In this document: one piece after another, positions 4,565-7,199 of the stretch
Layout: each line of letters opens with the position of its first letter
Numbering within the stretch: the first letter of the stretch is position 1
Assembly: GCA_947177695.1 (NCBI GenBank)
Contig: CAMWVO010000090.1
Coordinates: 1-7,199, forward strand
Length of the DNA stretch: 7,199 nucleotides
Origin: an uncultured Clostridia bacterium
Lineage (GTDB): Bacteria; Bacillota; Clostridia; Oscillospirales; Ruminococcaceae
Direction: 5' to 3'
The notes under the pieces: model-generated
Database searches by the model: none
What the model saw: the letters and a program-made list of their open reading frames with translations, nothing else
Told to the model about the DNA's origin: nothing
Made by a program: the position numbers and the translations under genes

Positions 4565-6769
4565 ATGAAAAAAACCTTTAAAATATCGGGCATGACCTGC
4601 GCCGCCTGCGCCGCAAGGATAGAGCGGTTCGTGAAAAAGCTGGACGGGGTAGCCTCCGCAAGCGTAAATTTTGCGGCGGAGTCCCTTACGGTGGATTACG
4701 AAAAGATCGGCGTTAAGGAGATAGAAGCCGCGGTCGTTAAGGCTGGTTATGCTTTTGCGGACAAAAACGCAAAGCCCAAAATGCCCCACGACAAGGTCAT
4801 GCTTATCAGACTTATTTTGTCGCTTTTGTTCGCCGTCCCGCTGCTGACGATAAGCATGGGACACATGGTTGGAATGCCGCTGCCGAGCGCCATAGAGCCC
4901 CACCACAGTCCCATGGGATTTGCAGTTATACAGCTTGCGCTGACCGTTCCCGTAATTGCCATCGGCTGGAAATTTTTCTGGGACGGCTACCGCAACCTAT
5001 TTCGGCTTTCCCCCAATATGGACAGCCTTATCGCACTCGGCTCTACAGCCGCGCTGGTGTACGGCTTTTACGCCATGTACAAAATCGGACAGGGCGAGAC
5101 CGAGTACGCAATGCACCTTTATTTTGAGTCCTGCGCTACCATACTGACCCTTATCACCTTGGGAAAATACCTTGAAGCACGCTCAAAGGGCAAGACGGAC
5201 GAATCTGTCAAGAAGCTGATGAACCTTGCTCCGAAAACCGCTTTTGTAATGCGGGGGGACAAGGAGCTTGAAGTTGCTTTAAGTCAGGTCAAGGTGGGGG
5301 ACATCGTGGTGTCCCGTTCGGGCGAGAGCCTTGCGGTGGACGGCGAGGTCATCGAGGGAAGCGCGGTTGTTGACGAGTCCATGCTGACGGGAGAAAGCGT
5401 CCCCATCGAAAAAAAGGTTGGGGACAAGGTAGTCGGCGCAACCATAAACAAAAACGGCTTTATCAAGTACCGCTCCGAAAAGGTGGGCGAGGACACCGCT
5501 CTTTCCCGCATTATAAAATTTGTTGAGGAAGCGCAGGGCACTAAAGCGCCTATCGCGCGGCTTGCGGATACTATTTCGGCGTACTTCGTTCCCGCGGTTT
5601 TGGCTCTTGCGGTAATAGCCTGTCTGGGCTGGCTTATCGCGGGGGAGAGCAGCGAGTTCTGCATAACAATTCTCATAAGCGTACTGGTAATAGCCTGTCC
5701 CTGCGCGCTGGGACTTGCAACTCCCACCGCCATAATGGTAGGTACGGGCAAGGGCGCGGAAAACGGCATTCTCATAAAAGGCGGCGAACCGCTTGAGCAA
5801 GCCTGCAAGATAACCACGGTCGTTTTCGACAAAACGGGTACTCTCACCGAGGGCAAGCCCTCCGTTACAGATATTTTCCCCCACGGCATAGCCGAGGAGG
5901 AGCTTATACGTCTTACCGCGTCGGGTGAAGCCGCTTCGGGACACCCTCTCAGCGAGGCGATAGTGACCTGCGCCGAGGAAAAGGGCATTGCTCTTTCCGA
6001 CACCGCGGATTTCACAAATCTTGACGGACGGGGCATTTCCGTTACCGTTGACGGCAAAAAGCTGTTGGTGGGAAATATCCGTCTTATGGAGGAAAATTCC
6101 ATAGCTGTCCCCCAAGAACACAGCCAAAAGGCGGAGCATTGCGCCGATATGGGCAGAACCCCCATGTACGCCGCTTATGACGGAGTGTTCATAGGCGTTA
6201 TCGCCGCGGCGGATACCATAAAAAAAGGCAGTCTCGAAGCCATAACGGAATTACAGAAAATGGGAATAAAGACCGTCATGCTGACGGGAGACAACACCCG
6301 TACCGCAAAAGCCGTTGCGGGAGAGCTTAACATCGACAGCTTTATCGCGGAAGTCCTGCCCGAAGAAAAGGCGGAGCATATCAAAAAGCTCCAGCAAAGC
6401 GGCGAGGTGGTCGCCATGTCGGGCGACGGCATAAACGACGCGGTTGCTCTGACACAGGCGGACGTTGGCATAGCCGTGGGTCAGGGTACGGACGTTGCCA
6501 TCGAGTGCGCGGATATCGTTCTCATAAAGGACGACCTGCGGGACGTAAGCAAGGCGATACGCCTTTCAAAGGCAACCATAAGGAATATCCGTCAGAACCT
6601 GTTCTGGGCGTTCGGCTATAACACTCTCGGTATTCCCGTTGCAATGGGACTTCTGCACATTTTCGGCGGACCGCTTCTGAACCCGATGATAGCCGCGGCG
6701 GCAATGAGTTTAAGCTCGGTATCGGTGGTGTCCAACGCGCTTCGTCTGAAAACGGTAAAGATCGGTTAA
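4565..6769 (+). CDS. copA: Copper-exporting P1B-type ATPase CopA
   Basis: A 734-residue membrane ATPase that moves Cu(I) out of the cytosol at the expense of ATP. One N-terminal heavy-metal-associated domain (about 1-70) carries GMTCAAC with Cu ligands C12 and C15. Eight transmembrane helices lie near 80-100, 117-137, 152-172, 183-205, 337-360, 366-388, 683-700 and 704-725. The transport-site motif is CPC (378-380) in helix 6. The Cu(I)-specific subgroup 1B-1 signatures are also present: Y685-N686 in helix 7 and M714-S-L-S-S718 in helix 8. These distinguish it from Zn/Cd pumps. The catalytic core is complete: actuator TGES (275-278), phosphorylation site DKTGT (D422), nucleotide-domain HP (H460-P461) and hinge GDGIND (620-625). 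The loop after helix 1 is Met/His-rich (GHMVGM...PHHSP), as in other CopAs. The gene is intact and of normal length for a one-domain CopA. copZ follows 72 nt downstream. Confidence 0.97.
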   Translation: MKKTFKISGMTCAACAARIERFVKKLDGVASASVNFAAESLTVDYEKIGVKEIEAAVVKAGYAFADKNAKPKMPHDKVMLIRLILSLLFAVPLLTISMGHMVGMPLPSAIEPHHSPMGFAVIQLALTVPVIAIGWKFFWDGYRNLFRLSPNMDSLIALGSTAALVYGFYAMYKIGQGETEYAMHLYFESCATILTLITLGKYLEARSKGKTDESVKKLMNLAPKTAFVMRGDKELEVALSQVKVGDIVVSRSGESLAVDGEVIEGSAVVDESMLTGESVPIEKKVGDKVVGATINKNGFIKYRSEKVGEDTALSRIIKFVEEAQGTKAPIARLADTISAYFVPAVLALAVIACLGWLIAGESSEFCITILISVLVIACPCALGLATPTAIMVGTGKGAENGILIKGGEPLEQACKITTVVFDKTGTLTEGKPSVTDIFPHGIAEEELIRLTASGEAASGHPLSEAIVTCAEEKGIALSDTADFTNLDGRGISVTVDGKKLLVGNIRLMEENSIAVPQEHSQKAEHCADMGRTPMYAAYDGVFIGVIAAADTIKKGSLEAITELQKMGIKTVMLTGDNTRTAKAVAGELNIDSFIAEVLPEEKAEHIKKLQQSGEVVAMSGDGINDAVALTQADVGIAVGQGTDVAIECADIVLIKDDLRDVSKAIRLSKATIRNIRQNLFWAFGYNTLGIPVAMGLLHIFGGPLLNPMIAAAAMSLSSVSVVSNALRLKTVKIG

Positions 6770-6783
6770 ATGAATGGGGCAAT

Positions 6784-6807
6784 AAATAGAGTATAGGTTC
6801 TCTATTT
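6784..6807 (+). terminator. Weak hairpin with U-tract between copA and copZ
   Basis: AAATAGAG (6784-6791) pairs with CTCTATTT (6800-6807) around an 8-nt loop, giving an 8-bp stem with only two G-C pairs. The 3' arm runs into TTTTT (6805-6809). It has the shape of an intrinsic terminator but is thermodynamically weak. It may be a leaky terminator or a processing/stability element that sets the copA to copZ ratio, rather than a true operon end. I found no convincing separate promoter for copZ in the gap. Confidence 0.4.
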
Positions 6808-6841
6808 TTAAATTCTAAAATTTTAACAGGAGGTTTTTTCA

Positions 6842-7039
6842 ATGAAAAAAATTATGATCGAGGGTATGTCCTGCGAACATTGCGTTGCTCACGTTAAGGA
6901 GGCTCTGGAAAATCTGGGAGCGGCAAACGTTACCGTTGACCTTGACGGCGGTTACGCCACCTGCGAGACCGACAAGCCCGACAGCGAGATCAAAGCCGCC
7001 ATTGAAGATGAGGGCTACGACGTAACGGCGATCGAATAA
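6842..7039 (+). CDS. copZ: Copper chaperone CopZ (single heavy-metal-associated domain)
   Basis: A 65-residue soluble cytosolic protein that is one ferredoxin-like heavy-metal-associated domain. The metal-binding loop is GMSCEHC with C11 and C14 as Cu(I) ligands. It continues with the usual VKEALENLGAANVTVDLDGG pattern and ends with EDEGYDVTAIE, where the late Tyr (Y59) matches the conserved loop residue of CopZ proteins. The family binds Cu(I) and hands it to the N-terminal domain of CopA or to a copper regulator. The length matches Bacillus/Enterococcus CopZ (about 68-70). The ATG at 6842 follows a strong AGGAGG (6828-6833) with an 8-nt spacer. It lies directly after copA on the same strand, as expected for a copper efflux operon. 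The C-x-H-C loop is seen in several clostridial homologues. A general mercury/metal-binding role is the only real alternative, and the neighbouring CopA makes that unlikely. Confidence 0.94.
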   Translation: MKKIMIEGMSCEHCVAHVKEALENLGAANVTVDLDGGYATCETDKPDSEIKAAIEDEGYDVTAIE

Positions 7040-7068
7040 AAAACCGCACAACATAAGAAAAAACCGCA
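7038..7068. repeat. Short direct repeat AAAAAACCGCA (two copies, 20 bp apart)
   Basis: Identical 11-bp copies at 7038-7048 and 7058-7068, the first starting inside the copZ stop codon. The AACCGCA part of either copy can pair with TGCGGTT at 7083-7089, so two alternative hairpins share one arm. On the minus strand each copy reads TGCGGTTTTTT, i.e. a stem arm followed directly by a T-tract. Confidence 0.6.
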
Positions 7069-7089
7069 GATCCCGAAAGATTTGCGGTT
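7062..7089. terminator. Intrinsic terminator hairpin downstream of copZ
   Basis: AACCGCA (7062-7068) pairs with TGCGGTT (7083-7089). In the plus-strand RNA the stem continues through G-U, A-U, U-A and C-G to about 11 bp, with a 6-nt loop (CCGAAA). On the plus strand the stem is followed by ATCTTGTC, a poor U-tract. On the minus strand it is followed by six T, so it is better suited to stop leftward transcription entering from beyond the window, though it may also end the cop transcript. Confidence 0.6.
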
Positions 7090-7120
7090 ATCTTGTCGAT
7101 AAAGGTGATAAATTTGGATT

Positions 7121-7199
7121 TACGCAACTAACTAAGACGCCCGCGCGGCGAAGCCGCCTATGGAAAAGTTTCGCCCGCCTTTTCAAAGGCGGCAGAAGT
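7121..7199. repeat. GC-rich palindromic intergenic DNA, possible dispersed repeat (runs off the edge)
   Basis: After copZ no gene is visible on either strand. The right edge holds two hairpins: GCGGC-GAA-GCCGC (7145-7157) and CCGCCTTT-TC-AAAGGCGG (7175-7192). GCCGCC (7153-7158) can also pair with GGCGGC (7188-7193). Composition shifts sharply from AT-rich before about 7135 to GC-rich. On the minus strand, entering from the edge, an open stretch reads TSAAFEKAGETFP then a stop (TAG). Similar short peptides, in my recollection, are often mis-annotated from a repeated intergenic element in Ruminococcaceae genomes. This is inference from pattern only; it could instead be the 3' end of a leftward gene. 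Confidence 0.4.

Noticed and set aside
5279..6165. Two long overlapping minus-strand open frames
   Set aside because: Both are mirrors of the CopA catalytic domain. They overlap each other in different frames and lack domains or ribosome binding sites.
1..7199. CRISPR array, tRNA, rRNA, insertion sequence or phage genes
   Set aside because: No regularly spaced repeats, tRNA cloverleaf, transposase or phage protein motifs were seen on either strand.

Overview
The window looks like chromosomal DNA of a low-to-mid GC Gram-positive anaerobe, most likely a clostridial (Oscillospiraceae/Ruminococcaceae-like) gut bacterium. This is inferred from strong AGGAGG-type ribosome binding sites, a bacterial RqcH, an EFR1-type flavodoxin/ferredoxin protein, an Rrf2 regulator and a clostridial-style CopA/CopZ pair. 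I cannot assign a species.

Layout. (1) Positions 3-173 hold the 3' end of an unidentified gene whose reading frame is interrupted by an in-frame TAA at 81-83. (2) A hypothetical membrane protein (186-1313) and rqcH (1316-3076) follow on the same strand, 2 nt apart, and are almost certainly co-transcribed. (3) A minus-strand Rrf2-family regulator (3040-3540) converges on rqcH and overlaps its 3' end by 37 bp. (4) Divergent to the regulator is a flavodoxin/ferredoxin fusion protein of the EFR1 family (3677-4441). The 136-bp gap between them holds two near-consensus sigma-A-type promoters placed back to back, and two copies of the inverted repeat TGTAA-N9-TTACA centred exactly 42 bp apart. (5) A copper-export module follows: copA (4565-6769) and copZ (6842-7039). 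(6) The right edge holds a hairpin terminator and GC-rich palindromic DNA that looks like an intergenic repeat.

How the genes work together. RqcH adds alanine tails to nascent chains on stalled 50S subunits; the membrane protein beside it has no known role. The Rrf2 regulator and the flavodoxin/ferredoxin protein look like a self-contained redox- or thiol-responsive switch: the upstream repeat covers both -35 boxes and the downstream repeat covers the predicted start of the electron-carrier transcript. CopZ would deliver Cu(I) to CopA, which pumps it out of the cytosol. No copper regulator (CsoR or CopY) lies in the window, and the TGTAA-N9-TTACA motif is not repeated upstream of copA, so the copper genes are probably controlled separately.

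The most interesting signal is the divergent Rrf2/flavoferredoxin control region. The rest is recognisable core or stress-response gene content.
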